The notes beneath the pieces were generated by a model. That model searched no databases. It was not told the DNA's origin and saw only the letters and a program-made list of their open reading frames with translations. A stretch of 64,000 bases of DNA from Polyangia bacterium (lineage in GTDB: Bacteria > Myxococcota_A > Polyangia > Nannocystales > Nannocystaceae): the NCBI GenBank assembly GCA_030424595.1, contig JAUHWG010000003.1:1-64000 (forward strand), read 5' to 3'. The number at the start of each line of letters is the position of its first letter. Within the stretch, counting starts at the first letter, position 1. The position numbers were made by a program, and so were the translations under genes. Below, one piece after another: positions 8,639 to 17,947 of the stretch.

Positions 8639-9925
8639 ATGGCTGTAGTGATCAGGGGAGCGGGGCGGGCTCTGCTCGTCGCGGTGATGGCGGTGGGCTG
8701 CGTGAACGCTGGGGACGAGCGCGCTGTGGAGAGGGGCCGAGAGGGCTCGCCGGCGGTCGAACCGGAGGTGCAACCTCGGTCGGTCGAGGCGACGCCCGCG
8801 GAGACCGTCCAGCACGGAGCGGGTGGCCTTGAGGGGGCGGAGGCGGAGGTGGCCGGGTCGGGATCGGCGGCCGAGCCCTCGGAGCCGGGGGCGGCCCTTG
8901 ACCTCGCGATCGGCCGCTGGTTGCTGGTCAAAGAGGAGCCTGCGGACGGCGAGGGCGGCTTCCTCGAGCAGAGGTGGCGGCGCTTCGAGATCCGCGCGGA
9001 CGGGACGTTCCACGGCCAGAACCACGTCGAAGTGCGCGACGGCAGGTGGTGGCGCGAGGGGGAGGCGCTCCGCTTCGACGACGCCTCGATCGCGCTCGAG
9101 CGGCTCGACGCTGAGAGGCTCGTGCTCGTCGAGGACCTCACGGAGATGTACCGGCGCGGAGGACCGAAGCGGCGGCTGCGAAACACCTACCGCCGGATCA
9201 GCGAGTCTGAGCTCGGGCCGATGCTGGGGACCAAGGTGATCCTCTCCGCCCCCGTGGCGGGGAGCTACGCCGGTCACTATGACTATTCGATGAGCAAGCT
9301 GCCGACGATGGAGATCTCGATCGAGAGGCGGATCGAGGGCCAGGCGAACCTCACCCTGGCGGCCGACGGGAGCGCCGAGGCGTGCTTTGGCCTCAAGGTT
9401 CGCAAGTCCTACGATGAGAGCAAGTACTCGACCCGTGACGGCAAGCACCGCCGCGACGACGAGGAGCGGAGCGTGCTCCTGGGTGTTCGCGGGAGCTGGG
9501 CGGTCGAGGAGGGGAGGGGCACGATCTCGGCCGACAGGTTCTGGCGCGACGCCTGCCCGACCGACGAGCGCGAGGCCGACGTCATGGCCCCGCTCGAGCT
9601 CGAGTGTCAGGCGATCGCGGCGAACCGGCGGTTGCCGGTGAGGACCCTCGCGTGCCTCCTGGTCAGCGGCACCTCCGAGCTGCACGACATCGCCCTGAAC
9701 CCGGCGGACACCGAGCGCTCTGGCCCCTATACGCTGCAGAGCGATCCGATGGGGCGTATCCCGACCGATCAGGGGCGGCCATGGATCCTCTTCGGGGCGG
9801 GCGATGGGCTCAGCATCGAGTCCCGCGACGGCCGGCGCGAGGCGACGCCGACCCTTACCTTTAGTGCGAGCCGAGCCGGCGCGGCCAAGGTGGTCGAACC
9901 GCGCTATATCGCGCGGCAGCCGTAG
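8639..9925 (+). CDS. Lipoprotein of unknown function
   Basis: The 428-residue protein starts at the second ATG (8639), because a TAGAAT box at 8626-8631 lies exactly 7 nt before it; the ATG at 8630 overlaps that box. The N-terminus is MAVVIRGAGRALLVAVMAVG then Cys, a lipobox, followed by a charged Glu/Ala-rich linker to about residue 80. The rest is a soluble domain with many Arg/Glu and a few Cys. One segment (AIGRWLLVKEEPADGEGG ... RADGTFHGQNHV) resembles lipocalin-like strands. No family is recognised with confidence. Confidence 0.7.
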   Translation: MAVVIRGAGRALLVAVMAVGCVNAGDERAVERGREGSPAVEPEVQPRSVEATPAETVQHGAGGLEGAEAEVAGSGSAAEPSEPGAALDLAIGRWLLVKEEPADGEGGFLEQRWRRFEIRADGTFHGQNHVEVRDGRWWREGEALRFDDASIALERLDAERLVLVEDLTEMYRRGGPKRRLRNTYRRISESELGPMLGTKVILSAPVAGSYAGHYDYSMSKLPTMEISIERRIEGQANLTLAADGSAEACFGLKVRKSYDESKYSTRDGKHRRDDEERSVLLGVRGSWAVEEGRGTISADRFWRDACPTDEREADVMAPLELECQAIAANRRLPVRTLACLLVSGTSELHDIALNPADTERSGPYTLQSDPMGRIPTDQGRPWILFGAGDGLSIESRDGRREATPTLTFSASRAGAAKVVEPRYIARQP

Positions 9926-10036
9926 TCCGCGGGGCTGTATCGACGTTCTGCGGCGCCACGTCGCGGTGGCGCCGGCTCTGCGGGGCTGGCTGCGCGCCAC
10001 GGCCCTCTGCGGCGACGACATCGCGGATCGCAATCT

Positions 10037-10064
10037 TTGCGATCTCGAGCGTGGCGTGTACCGT
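10037..10064 (+). promoter_or_regulatory. Predicted leaderless promoter of the EGEKA-repeat lipoprotein gene
   Basis: TTGCGA (10037-10042), a 16-bp spacer and TACCGT (10059-10064) form a sigma70-like promoter. The ATG at 10072 begins 7 nt after the -10 box, so the start codon would be at or next to the transcription start. Confidence 0.5.
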
Positions 10065-10071
10065 GTCGCCC

Positions 10072-10830
10072 ATGCACGTCCTCCGCGCCTGCTCCATCGC
10101 CACCATCTCGCTCCTGCTCGCCTGTGGAGGCAAGCCTGGGGACTCCAAGCCCGGCGAGAAGGCCGACAGCGCCGCCGAGAAGGCGGAGGGCGAGAAGGCG
10201 GAGGGCGAGAAGGCGGAGGGCGAGAAGGCGGAGGGAGAGAAGGTCGAGAAGGCGAAGAAGAGCCTCGACCCGAGCCGTGACAAGTCCGGCCTGCTCGCGC
10301 GGACCGCCGCCGTGCTCGAGACCGAAGAGGCCTTCGACAACGAGAAGCTCCGCAGCCTCTCCCACCACGCCGAGAAGCTCCCCAGCGTCGAGAGCGTCTG
10401 CAAGCACGTCGCCGACATCCGCAAGGATCCGGACACGGTGAAGGGCTGCGTGAAGGACACCGAGCACTGGCTCGCGAAGATCGGTCCTGAGATCTACGGT
10501 GACCTCGCCGAGTGCCTGCTCGCCGCGAAGACCAGCGAGGAACTCAGCGAGTGCGAGGAGGCCGAGCACGAGATCGAGGTGGTGCTCCACACCAACGCGA
10601 AGGGGGAGGGGCTCTCCAAGGAGACCTGCGACGCCTTCTACGACCACTTTGAGGAGATGACGATGGCCGAGGCTGGCGACCAGGCCGAGCTCGTCAAGGA
10701 CATCCTCGAGGAGGTCCGCGCGGACATGATCGTCACCTGCATGGAGCAGGGGACCAAGGCCGAGATCGAGTGCGCGATCAAGGCCACGGACATCGACAAG
10801 CTCGAGGACTGCTCGCCGAAGCTCCTCTAA
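10072..10830 (+). CDS. Lipoprotein with EGEKA repeats, unknown function
   Basis: The 252-residue protein starts at the ATG at 10072. MHVLRACSIATISLLLAC is a short lipoprotein signal. Residues 20-60 are Lys/Glu-rich and include four EGEKA-type repeats encoded by a 15-bp tandem repeat (about 10183-10245). The remainder is an acidic, helical, Cys-containing domain (VCKHVADIRKD, AECLLAAKTSEELSECEEAE) with regularly spaced Cys pairs, a type common in myxobacterial periplasmic lipoproteins. The function is not recognised. Confidence 0.75.
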   Translation: MHVLRACSIATISLLLACGGKPGDSKPGEKADSAAEKAEGEKAEGEKAEGEKAEGEKVEKAKKSLDPSRDKSGLLARTAAVLETEEAFDNEKLRSLSHHAEKLPSVESVCKHVADIRKDPDTVKGCVKDTEHWLAKIGPEIYGDLAECLLAAKTSEELSECEEAEHEIEVVLHTNAKGEGLSKETCDAFYDHFEEMTMAEAGDQAELVKDILEEVRADMIVTCMEQGTKAEIECAIKATDIDKLEDCSPKLL

Positions 10831-10870
10831 GAGGGGACGCGGCTGAGCTCCCCGCGGAGAGTTTTCTCGC

Positions 10871-12550
10871 TCACCGCGGAGAGCGGGCCAGTCGCCCGCC
10901 GGCATGGGCGAGCGCTTCGACCTCGTCGTCGTTGAGCGTATCCGCCCTGCGGCCGAGGACATCGCTGAGGGCGCGGCGGTAGTCGTCGACGGCCACGTAG
11001 TAGCCCGGGTCCTCACGGACGTCGATGTCGCAGATCCTCTCCGCGCGCTTGATCAGCCGCCGGCAGTCGCTGCTCAGGTGTCTCAGGTGCAGTCGTTTGC
11101 CCGCCCGCTGATACCTCTCAGCGAGCTTGTTGATCGCCTCGATCGCGCTCTGGTCGACGATCCGGGACTCTGCGAAGTCGACGCAGACCTCGTCGGGGTC
11201 GGTCGCCACGTCGAACTTGGAGGCGAAGAGCGTCGTCGATCCGAAGAAGAGAGGTCCGTAGATCTCGTAGTGCTTGACGCCGCTCTCATCGACGTACTTT
11301 CGAGCGCGAATCCGCAGGGCGTTCTCCCAGGAGAAGACGAGCGCCGAGACGACCACGCCCGCCACGACCGCGACGGCGAGGTCAAACGTGACGGTTAGCC
11401 CGGTCACCAGCCCCATCACCAGGACATCGGCCACGGGCACCTTGTTGAGGACCTTGAACGTGTTCCAGGCGAAGGTGCCGATCACGACCATGAACATGAC
11501 GCCGACGAGGGCCGCGATGGGCACCATCTCGATGTAGCTGGCCGCAAACAGGACAAAGCAGAGGAGCGAGAGCGAAGCCACCAAGCCCGACAAGCGCCCA
11601 CGACCGCCGGATTTGATGTTGATGATGCTCTGGCCGATCATCGCGCAGCCGCCCATCCCGCCGAAGAAGCTGTTGGTGATGTTGGCGGCCCCCTGAGCGA
11701 TGCACTCCCGGTTGGCGTTGCCGCGGGTCTCGGTCAGCTCGTCGATCAGGTTGAGGGTCATCAGCGACTCGATCAGACCGATGGCCGCGAGCACGAGCGC
11801 GTAGGGGAAGATGAAGGTGAGCGCCTGCCAGGAGGGCTCGACGAGCGGTACCGCGAAGCTCGGCAGGCCCGCGCTGATGCCATCGCCGCCTCGGTCGGCG
11901 ATAAAGGACGCGACCGTGGGGCTGTCGAGCCCGCCGAGGATGGCGACCGCGCAGACGAGACCTATGGCGGTGAGCGCGGGGGGCAGCTTCCCGGTCAGCT
12001 TTGGCAGGCCGACCATGAGCAGCATGGTGAGACCGGTCAGGCCGATCATGGTCCACAGTTGCACACCCTCCAGCCAGGCGCCGCCGGCCTTGAACATGCT
12101 GAGCTGCGATAGAAAGATCACGATCGCCAGTCCGTTGACGAAGCCCATCATCACGGGGCTTGGGATCATGCGGACGAACTTGCCAAGGCGCAGCAAGCCG
12201 GCGCTGATCTGAAGCGCTCCGACGAGGAGCAAGGTCGCGAAGAGGTACTGGAGGCCGCCTGTGTCGCTGGCGGTCAGCTCGTTGCCCTCCCGTACCAGCG
12301 AGACCATCACGACGGCCATCGCCCCGGTGGCCCCCGAGATCATGCCCGGCCGACCGCCGAAGAGCGAGGTGATGAAGCCCATCATCACCGCTCCGTAGAG
12401 GCCCACGGTCGGCGGGATGCCGGCGACGAAGGCGAAGGCGACCGCTTCGGGGACCAGGGCCAGGGCCACGGTCAGGCCCGAGAGGATGTCGTCTTTTGCG
12501 GTGCCGGATGCGTTGCGGGGGGCGGGAGGGGAGGGGTTGTGGGTGCTCAT
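10871..12550 (-). CDS. SulP-family inorganic anion transporter with STAS domain
   Basis: The 559-residue protein starts at the ATG at 12550. About ten to eleven hydrophobic helices begin with DDILSGLTVALALVPEAVAF, the SulP signature, and PTVGLYGAVMMGFITSLFGG follows. The last 130 residues are a cytoplasmic STAS domain (VCVDFAESRIVDQSAIEAIN). SulP proteins carry sulfate, bicarbonate or other anions, and the ion cannot be told from sequence. It converges on the EGEKA lipoprotein gene, leaving 40 bp with a repeated ccgcggagag. No clear Shine-Dalgarno or TANNNT box is seen, so the start is the least certain point. Confidence 0.9.
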   Translation of the reverse strand: MSTHNPSPPAPRNASGTAKDDILSGLTVALALVPEAVAFAFVAGIPPTVGLYGAVMMGFITSLFGGRPGMISGATGAMAVVMVSLVREGNELTASDTGGLQYLFATLLLVGALQISAGLLRLGKFVRMIPSPVMMGFVNGLAIVIFLSQLSMFKAGGAWLEGVQLWTMIGLTGLTMLLMVGLPKLTGKLPPALTAIGLVCAVAILGGLDSPTVASFIADRGGDGISAGLPSFAVPLVEPSWQALTFIFPYALVLAAIGLIESLMTLNLIDELTETRGNANRECIAQGAANITNSFFGGMGGCAMIGQSIINIKSGGRGRLSGLVASLSLLCFVLFAASYIEMVPIAALVGVMFMVVIGTFAWNTFKVLNKVPVADVLVMGLVTGLTVTFDLAVAVVAGVVVSALVFSWENALRIRARKYVDESGVKHYEIYGPLFFGSTTLFASKFDVATDPDEVCVDFAESRIVDQSAIEAINKLAERYQRAGKRLHLRHLSSDCRRLIKRAERICDIDVREDPGYYVAVDDYRRALSDVLGRRADTLNDDEVEALAHAGGRLARSPR

Positions 12551-12847
12551 GAGCTCAAGCCCATCCCGGCTCGCAGCGTGCGCTCCAGGTTCGCGGGGGG
12601 CGGACCCTACACGTCGCGACTCCGCCAAGCCACCGCCAATTCACCGCCGATTCTCCGCCAGCTCGCCGAGCGGGCGGCCAGACATGTGCGCATTTGCGTA
12701 TCTAGGCGCAGTCGCGGAGGGGGCGGACGATGACCGTGGAGGCCTCCAGCGCTTTGCGGCGGTCTCGGGCGCCTCGCGCCAGAAGTCGCTCAGGACATAC
12801 GACGGGCGGTCAAGCGTGAGCGTCGGTGCCGCCCGGTATTGCGGCGT

Positions 12848-12900
12848 CTAGCAGCCACGAGGACCGACGATAGCGGCGCGAGCGCACACGGGACTTTCAC
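12848..12900. repeat. Dispersed intergenic element, copy B
   Basis: It begins ctagcagccacgagg and runs through ggcgcgagcgcacacgggac, sharing long stretches with copies C (28661) and D (35294). Confidence 0.55.
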
Positions 12901-12929
12901 CACACTCTCCTCATTGCCCATAAGGTACG

Positions 12930-12943
12930 GTACGGTACCGTAC
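12930..12943. promoter_or_regulatory. 14-bp perfect palindrome, possible operator
   Basis: gtacggtaccgtac is a perfect palindrome centred on a KpnI-like ggtacc and extended on the left by another ggtac. It lies about 380 bp upstream of the SulP start on the minus strand. The role is unknown. Confidence 0.3.
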
Positions 12944-13061
12944 GCGAAGGGTGGTATACACAATCAACCCCGCCCTATGATGATTCGCTCCGGGAGCGCA
13001 CCCGCGTGAAGGGTCGCATGGCCGCGTGCCGAGTGATCGGCGCACTGGCGTCGTGATCGGC

Positions 13062-15362
13062 TCAGACCCCAGCGGCGCCGCCGAAGGCGATCGGCGCGGC
13101 CAAGGACGCCTCAGGGATCCCGAACGCGTCGACGTAGGCCTGCGCGCTCAGGGCGACCTCGTCGCAGAGGCTCTGCACCTCACGGCGGATGCCGCCGGCC
13201 CGGCTCGGCTCGGCGACGCCGTTCTCCATGAACCAGCCGAGGTCGCTCTCTAGCCGCCACAGGGCCCAGAGGACGAGGAGGCGATCGAGGGCGCCCCTCT
13301 CCGGCTCCTCGGCTCGCTCGGTCGCGGCGACGAAGGCGTCGAAGACCACCCGCTCGATGTGCGCGCGGGCCATGTCGATCAGGTGGACCTGGATCGCGGT
13401 GAAGGCTTGGTGCGGCGCCATCCCCCGCTTGATTCGCCTCTGAATCCGGCGCGCGCCGGCCTCGACGAGGGTTTTTTCACGGAATTCGAAGAGGCCGCGG
13501 AGCGTGTCCCGATCGCGCAGGTGCTCCGTCGAACCCAGCCGCTTCGTCACCGGGTTCGTCTCGCGAGCGGCTCGGGCCAGCTTCTCGCCGACGTAGCGCA
13601 GCACCCCGAAGACCCGGTCGTCGCTGAGCTGCTTGCGAAAGTCTGTGAGCAGCGCCTTGGCCGTGAGCTGGAGGAGGACGGTGTTGTCCCCCTCGAAGGT
13701 GGTGAACACGTCGGTGTCGCTCTTCAAGGGCCCGATGCGGTTGGCGCTGAGGTAGCCCTGTCCGCCACAGCACTCGCGGCACTGCTGAAGCGCGTAGGTC
13801 GCGTGATCGGTGGTGAAGGCCTTGACGCCGGCGGCGAGCGCCTCCACGGATCGCTTCGTGTCCTCATCCTCGGCGGTCAAGTAGGACCGCCGGACGTGCT
13901 CGATGGCGAAGGCCGCGGCGTAGCTCTGGGCGAGCGCCGGCATCAGCCGTCGTTGGTGCGCGGGGTAGTCGATGAGCCGCATCTCCGGCTCACCGGGGGC
14001 GCCGAACTGGCGCCGGTGAAAGGCGTAGCGGGTCGCGATGGTGACCCCGACCTTCGCCGCGCTCACGCCCCCGGAGCCGACACAGATGCGACCCGCGACC
14101 AGCGTCCCGAGCATCGTAAAGAAGCGCCTGTTCGGGCTCGGGATCGGGGACTCGTAGCGACCAGCGTCCGTGATCGCGGCGAAGCGGCCGAGCAGGTGAT
14201 CTCGCGGCACGCTCACCGTATCGAGCCAAATACGCCCGTTGTCGACGCCGTTGAGGCCGAGCTTGTGACCGCAGTCGCCGAGCCGAACGCCGGGCCGCGG
14301 CCTTCCGTCATCGTCGCGGAGCGGCACCAACACGGCGTGGACTCCGTGCTCCTCTCCGCCGACCTCGAGCTGGGCGAAGACGGTCGCCATCTGGGCGTGC
14401 GCTGCGGCCCCGCCGATCCACTCCTTGCGCGCGCCCTCGTCGGGCGTGTGCAGGACGATGCGGTCACTCTCGCGGTCGTAGGTCGCGGTCGTGCGCAGCC
14501 CCATCACGTCGGAGCCGTGCCCGAGCTCCGTCATCGCAAAGCAGCCGAGGAGCTCCCCAGAGGCGATCTGCGGCAGCCACCTGTCGCGCTGCGCCTGTGT
14601 CCCGAGGAAGAAGATGCTCCCGCCGAAGAGGCCGAACTGGACGCCGTACTTCACGAGGACCGAGAGGTCGCCGAAGCCGAGCATCTCAAAGACCGTCATG
14701 AACTCTTCGAGATCGGTCGCGTCGGTGGTGACGCCTGGGTACGCGAGGGCGCCGAAACCCTCCTCGGCGAGCCGCTGCACCACCCGCTTCACGGCCTCGC
14801 GCGCGTCCTCCTTCGACTGATCACGCTCGATACGGTTCTCGTGGTTCTCCAAGAAGGCGCGCGCTCGGGCCCGCACCTCTCGCGCGCGCGGCTCGAGCTC
14901 AGCGCGGAGCGCCTCGGGATCGAAGCTAGGCGTTGGCGCTGCGGTCTGCGGCGCCGGGTGCCCGCCCAGGAGGGCCTGACCCGCCTCGGCGGCGTCGATG
15001 GACAGCGCGTCCATCACCACGGCCAAGGCGTCCTCCACGTTGGGGTCGCCCTTGCTGAGCGCGACGCCGAGGCGCCCGAGGTGCAGCCTTCGCTCGTCGT
15101 CGAGGTTCTTCGCCGCCAGGCGGACCGTCCGCAGAACGCGCGCGAGGAGCTCGGCGGAGGGCGGCGCGTCCGGGTCCACGAGCCTCCGCAGGGTCTCGCG
15201 GGCGCGACGGTCGAGCCAGGGCATGCCTGCGAGCTGCTCGCGGATCATGAGCAGCTCCTGCGCTGTGAGCTCGCCATCGGCCCAAGCCACGTAGATCATC
15301 GGCAGAAAGGCGCGCACATGCGGCGCGTCGAGCTCCTCGGCGCTTGGCTCCAACCCGGTCAT
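13062..15362 (-). CDS. Acyl-CoA oxidase/dehydrogenase with N-terminal TerB-like domain
   Basis: The 766-residue protein starts at the ATG at 15362, with a TAGGCT box 6 nt upstream (15369-15374, minus strand). Residues 14-125 look like a TerB/tellurite-resistance helical domain (MIYVAWADGELTAQELLMI). From about 150 onward it follows acyl-CoA oxidase order: FAMTELGHGSDVMGLRTTA (FAD/substrate region), KLGLNGVDNGRIWLD, QCRECCGGQGYLSANR and FEGDNTVLLQLTAKALL, then an ACOX C-terminal helical domain. The reaction is alpha,beta-oxidation of acyl-CoA with FAD. Its length and CGGQGY/FEGDN motifs favour the peroxisomal-type oxidase subgroup. The TerB-like fusion is unusual. Confidence 0.88.
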   Translation of the reverse strand: MTGLEPSAEELDAPHVRAFLPMIYVAWADGELTAQELLMIREQLAGMPWLDRRARETLRRLVDPDAPPSAELLARVLRTVRLAAKNLDDERRLHLGRLGVALSKGDPNVEDALAVVMDALSIDAAEAGQALLGGHPAPQTAAPTPSFDPEALRAELEPRAREVRARARAFLENHENRIERDQSKEDAREAVKRVVQRLAEEGFGALAYPGVTTDATDLEEFMTVFEMLGFGDLSVLVKYGVQFGLFGGSIFFLGTQAQRDRWLPQIASGELLGCFAMTELGHGSDVMGLRTTATYDRESDRIVLHTPDEGARKEWIGGAAAHAQMATVFAQLEVGGEEHGVHAVLVPLRDDDGRPRPGVRLGDCGHKLGLNGVDNGRIWLDTVSVPRDHLLGRFAAITDAGRYESPIPSPNRRFFTMLGTLVAGRICVGSGGVSAAKVGVTIATRYAFHRRQFGAPGEPEMRLIDYPAHQRRLMPALAQSYAAAFAIEHVRRSYLTAEDEDTKRSVEALAAGVKAFTTDHATYALQQCRECCGGQGYLSANRIGPLKSDTDVFTTFEGDNTVLLQLTAKALLTDFRKQLSDDRVFGVLRYVGEKLARAARETNPVTKRLGSTEHLRDRDTLRGLFEFREKTLVEAGARRIQRRIKRGMAPHQAFTAIQVHLIDMARAHIERVVFDAFVAATERAEEPERGALDRLLVLWALWRLESDLGWFMENGVAEPSRAGGIRREVQSLCDEVALSAQAYVDAFGIPEASLAAPIAFGGAAGV

Positions 15363-15413
15363 GCCGAGAGCCTAACGCGGGTGCATGCAGATCGCACCCG
15401 TGATAGGGATCGC

Positions 15414-17873
15414 TCACGGGGCGACAGAGCTGTCGGGAGGCCCACGGTCGTGCTCGCCTGGCGTCGGCTGTCGACGCCTCCGCTCGTCGACCTGCCAGGC
15501 GAGCACGGCACCCGCGAGCGTGAGCCCGAGGAGCGGCCAGAGCGGGGCCAGGGGATCGCGCTGGCGTTGCCTCGGCGGGGAGGGGCGGAGTATCGGCGTG
15601 TTGGACTCACCGAGCCCGTAGCGCCGGCGAAGCTCGGGCTGGAGCTGGGCGAAGGGCTCGTCATCGCAGTCGATCCGGACGAGCGAGGTCGACTCGGCGT
15701 TGGCCCAGAAGTAGGCGGCTGCGTCCGCCTCGGAGTCCGGCGGGAAGGGGGCTGCGACGCGCGAGAGCTCGACCTGTGCGGGAGCTTCGCCCGCGTGGTC
15801 CAGGGCCCAGCGGCGGCAGAGGTAGCGGGCGTGCCAGACCGTGAGCGGCGGGCGATAGCCGCTGATCGCCTCGTCGACCTTGCGCCAGCGATCGTGGCGC
15901 ACGTAGGGGCGGCGCAGGTTCTCGGGGTGTTCGAGCTCGGTGCGAAGGTCGTGCTCGTGGCCGGTCCTGTCGGTGACGATGGTCCTTACCGTCTGATTGC
16001 GGGTCGGGCCGTTCGGCGCGAACATTCGCCAGCCTTGGCGGGTGAAGGTCAGCTCCATCCAGGGATCGACGATGATCCGCGCGGCCTGTCGCCAAGGGAC
16101 GCTCTGCCAGGGCGGTGATTGCCACAGCGCGAGGGAGATCAGGTGATAGGTGAGGAGGCCGCCCGCCGCGAGACGACCGGCGGGGCCGTGGGCCCAGGGC
16201 TGAGCGGGCGAGGCCCGCGGATCCTGAGGACGCCGACGAGCGCTGCGCCAGCCCGCGGCGATGAGGCCGGCGCCGGCGACGAGCCAGGCGATGTGCCAGC
16301 GCTCCGGGGCGGGGCGGGGCGGGGCGATCGCCAACGCTGCGCCCGCGAGGATCAGCGCCCCCGCGGCGAGGACGGCCGCTGGGGGCAGCGCCGAGGTGTC
16401 GCGGTGGAGGTGCGGAAGGCGTCGATCCTCCGCGGCGATCGGCGTCACCTTGAGCAGGTGCGTAGGCAGCGGGAGGCCGAGGCGGCCGAGCCCGCGGGTC
16501 ATCCGCTGGAGCACGGCGGTCACTCCCCCGCCGATCCCGCACAGGACGTAGGCGCTGACCGTCGCGCTCGCGAAGATGCCGATCTCGAAGAAGACCAGGC
16601 TGATGCCGTGGAAGACCACGCCGAAGAGGAGCCATGGGAGGGGGGCGATGCGGCGAACGCCCCGGCGGAGGATACGGACGAGCCAGCCGCCTTCGCCGGA
16701 GAGAACGCTGGCGGCGATCAGCGCGGAGAGCGAGCCGAGGGCCGCGCTCCGGAGATCCGCCGTAGGCCCGGGCGCGGCGGCCAGGACCCCGGCGAGGGCC
16801 CAACTCCCGAGCGCCGCGGCGATCGTCAGCCAGGCTGCTCGCGCGAGTCGTCGCCGAGATCCGCTCAGCTTCGGCGCGCCGGAGCGCGCTGCCGCCCGGA
16901 GCACGAGGGCGACGAGGACGATCGGGAAGAGGCGCTCCCACCAGAGCACGCCCCAGGTCGCCAGGCGGAAGGGCCAGGGGCCGAGCGCGACCGCGAGGGG
17001 GTGCCAGTCGACGCGGGCGTAGCGATCGAGGTGCAGCGACATCCTCAACGTGTCGCCGGAGATCCACGTGCTCCCGGACTTGGTCCAGCCGTTGACGAAG
17101 TAGAGGAGCGCGAGCTGGCAGACGAGCAGCGCTTGGGGCCAGGCCGGGATCCGGCGATAGATCGCTGCGAGCCCCTGCGGATGTTCGGGGGTGGGCGGTC
17201 GGCCGACGCCGGTCGTCTCGTCGAGCAGGCCGCGCGCGCGCAGTCGTCGGCAGCGTCGCCAATTGTCGACGCTGAGGGCGGCCCCGCTGCGCGCGAGGAC
17301 CAAGGGGAAGAGCAGGCTGACGAGCACCTGCTCGCCGCCCCAGTGGACATCGCCGCGGCGGAGGAGCCCGGCGAGGAGGAGCCACGCACAGACCCCGGCG
17401 AAGCGCGTGCGCCAGCCGAGCGCCAGGGCGAAGGATGCGAGGGCGAAGCCCCCCACGTGTAGCTGGGCGGCGAGCGGCGTGTCCCAGAAGTGCAGCGGCG
17501 ACCAGCGCCCGCCCGCGAGGTAGTGGAGGGAGGATCCTAGATCGCGGACACCCTCGCCTAGGATCCCGCTGGCGCGACCGCCCATCACTTGGGGAACGGC
17601 GGCGCTCGGCAGGAGGCCCTCATCCGAGAATAGGTACACTGCGAGAGGGGCGATCTCGAGCGCGTAGAGGCAGAGCGTGAGGCCGAAGAGGGCGCGGAAG
17701 ATCGCCAGCGGCCTGGGGTCGATCACACCCATCAGCACCCGCCTTAGGGTCTCTAGGTGGAGGGCGACGAGGACGATCAAGGCCGCGAGGGCGAGGGCGA
17801 GGGCGAGGGCGAGAGCAGCTCCGGTGTCGGCCTGAGGACCGCTCGCGAGGATCGTCGTCGGGACTGCGAACAC
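15414..17873 (-). CDS. HTTM-domain (vitamin K-dependent carboxylase-like) membrane protein
   Basis: The 819-residue protein starts at the GTG at 17873; a TAGGAT box (17882-17887, minus strand) lies 8 nt upstream. A first helix of alternating Leu-Ala (residues 20-35, coded by a gcgagg repeat) precedes the HTTM core. DPRPLAIFRALFGLTLCLYA, HWGGEQVLVSLLFPLVLARSG and LLYFVNGWTKSG are typical of HTTM/VKGC-like proteins. More membrane segments follow, and the last 250 residues are soluble. In known VKGC this fold gamma-carboxylates Glu, but most bacterial HTTM proteins have no known activity. It is divergent, 74 bp away, from the first YGGPDS protein gene. Confidence 0.82.
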   Translation of the reverse strand: MFAVPTTILASGPQADTGAALALALALALAALIVLVALHLETLRRVLMGVIDPRPLAIFRALFGLTLCLYALEIAPLAVYLFSDEGLLPSAAVPQVMGGRASGILGEGVRDLGSSLHYLAGGRWSPLHFWDTPLAAQLHVGGFALASFALALGWRTRFAGVCAWLLLAGLLRRGDVHWGGEQVLVSLLFPLVLARSGAALSVDNWRRCRRLRARGLLDETTGVGRPPTPEHPQGLAAIYRRIPAWPQALLVCQLALLYFVNGWTKSGSTWISGDTLRMSLHLDRYARVDWHPLAVALGPWPFRLATWGVLWWERLFPIVLVALVLRAAARSGAPKLSGSRRRLARAAWLTIAAALGSWALAGVLAAAPGPTADLRSAALGSLSALIAASVLSGEGGWLVRILRRGVRRIAPLPWLLFGVVFHGISLVFFEIGIFASATVSAYVLCGIGGGVTAVLQRMTRGLGRLGLPLPTHLLKVTPIAAEDRRLPHLHRDTSALPPAAVLAAGALILAGAALAIAPPRPAPERWHIAWLVAGAGLIAAGWRSARRRPQDPRASPAQPWAHGPAGRLAAGGLLTYHLISLALWQSPPWQSVPWRQAARIIVDPWMELTFTRQGWRMFAPNGPTRNQTVRTIVTDRTGHEHDLRTELEHPENLRRPYVRHDRWRKVDEAISGYRPPLTVWHARYLCRRWALDHAGEAPAQVELSRVAAPFPPDSEADAAAYFWANAESTSLVRIDCDDEPFAQLQPELRRRYGLGESNTPILRPSPPRQRQRDPLAPLWPLLGLTLAGAVLAWQVDERRRRQPTPGEHDRGPPDSSVAP

Positions 17874-17881
17874 GCGCGGCT

Positions 17882-17941
17882 ATCCTACATCACGGCGCGG
17901 GCAGAAGTGTGTGGCGGCGCTCCGAGCCGCTCTGATAGTCT
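17882..17941. promoter_or_regulatory. Back-to-back -10 boxes between the HTTM and YGGPDS genes
   Basis: TAGGAT on the minus strand (17882-17887) is 8 nt from the HTTM GTG. TAGTCT on the plus strand (17936-17941) is 6 nt from the ATG at 17948. The two genes share this 74-bp region, so their expression could be linked. No good -35 is visible for either. Confidence 0.5.
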
Positions 17942-17947
17942 GCGACG

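Larger units (their letters stand above)
12551..13061. other. Intergenic region with dispersed repeat copy B and palindromes, no gene seen
   Basis: This 511-bp region lies upstream of the SulP gene and downstream of the acyl-CoA oxidase gene. It contains copy B of the dispersed element (12848-12900) and a 14-bp perfect palindrome gtacggtaccgtac (12930-12943) preceded by an extra ggtac unit. A low-GC ggtatacacaat stretch follows. No ORF with coding character is present. Confidence 0.5.

Noticed and set aside
12417-12851. Possible plus-strand gene upstream of SulP
   Set aside because: It overlaps the SulP N-terminus in antisense, has no start box, and its end is Arg/Gly-rich noise.
13359-16118. 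919-codon plus-strand frame antisense to the acyl-CoA oxidase and HTTM genes
   Set aside because: Long antisense frames are expected at this GC content. The minus-strand proteins have clear catalytic and membrane motifs, and this one has none.
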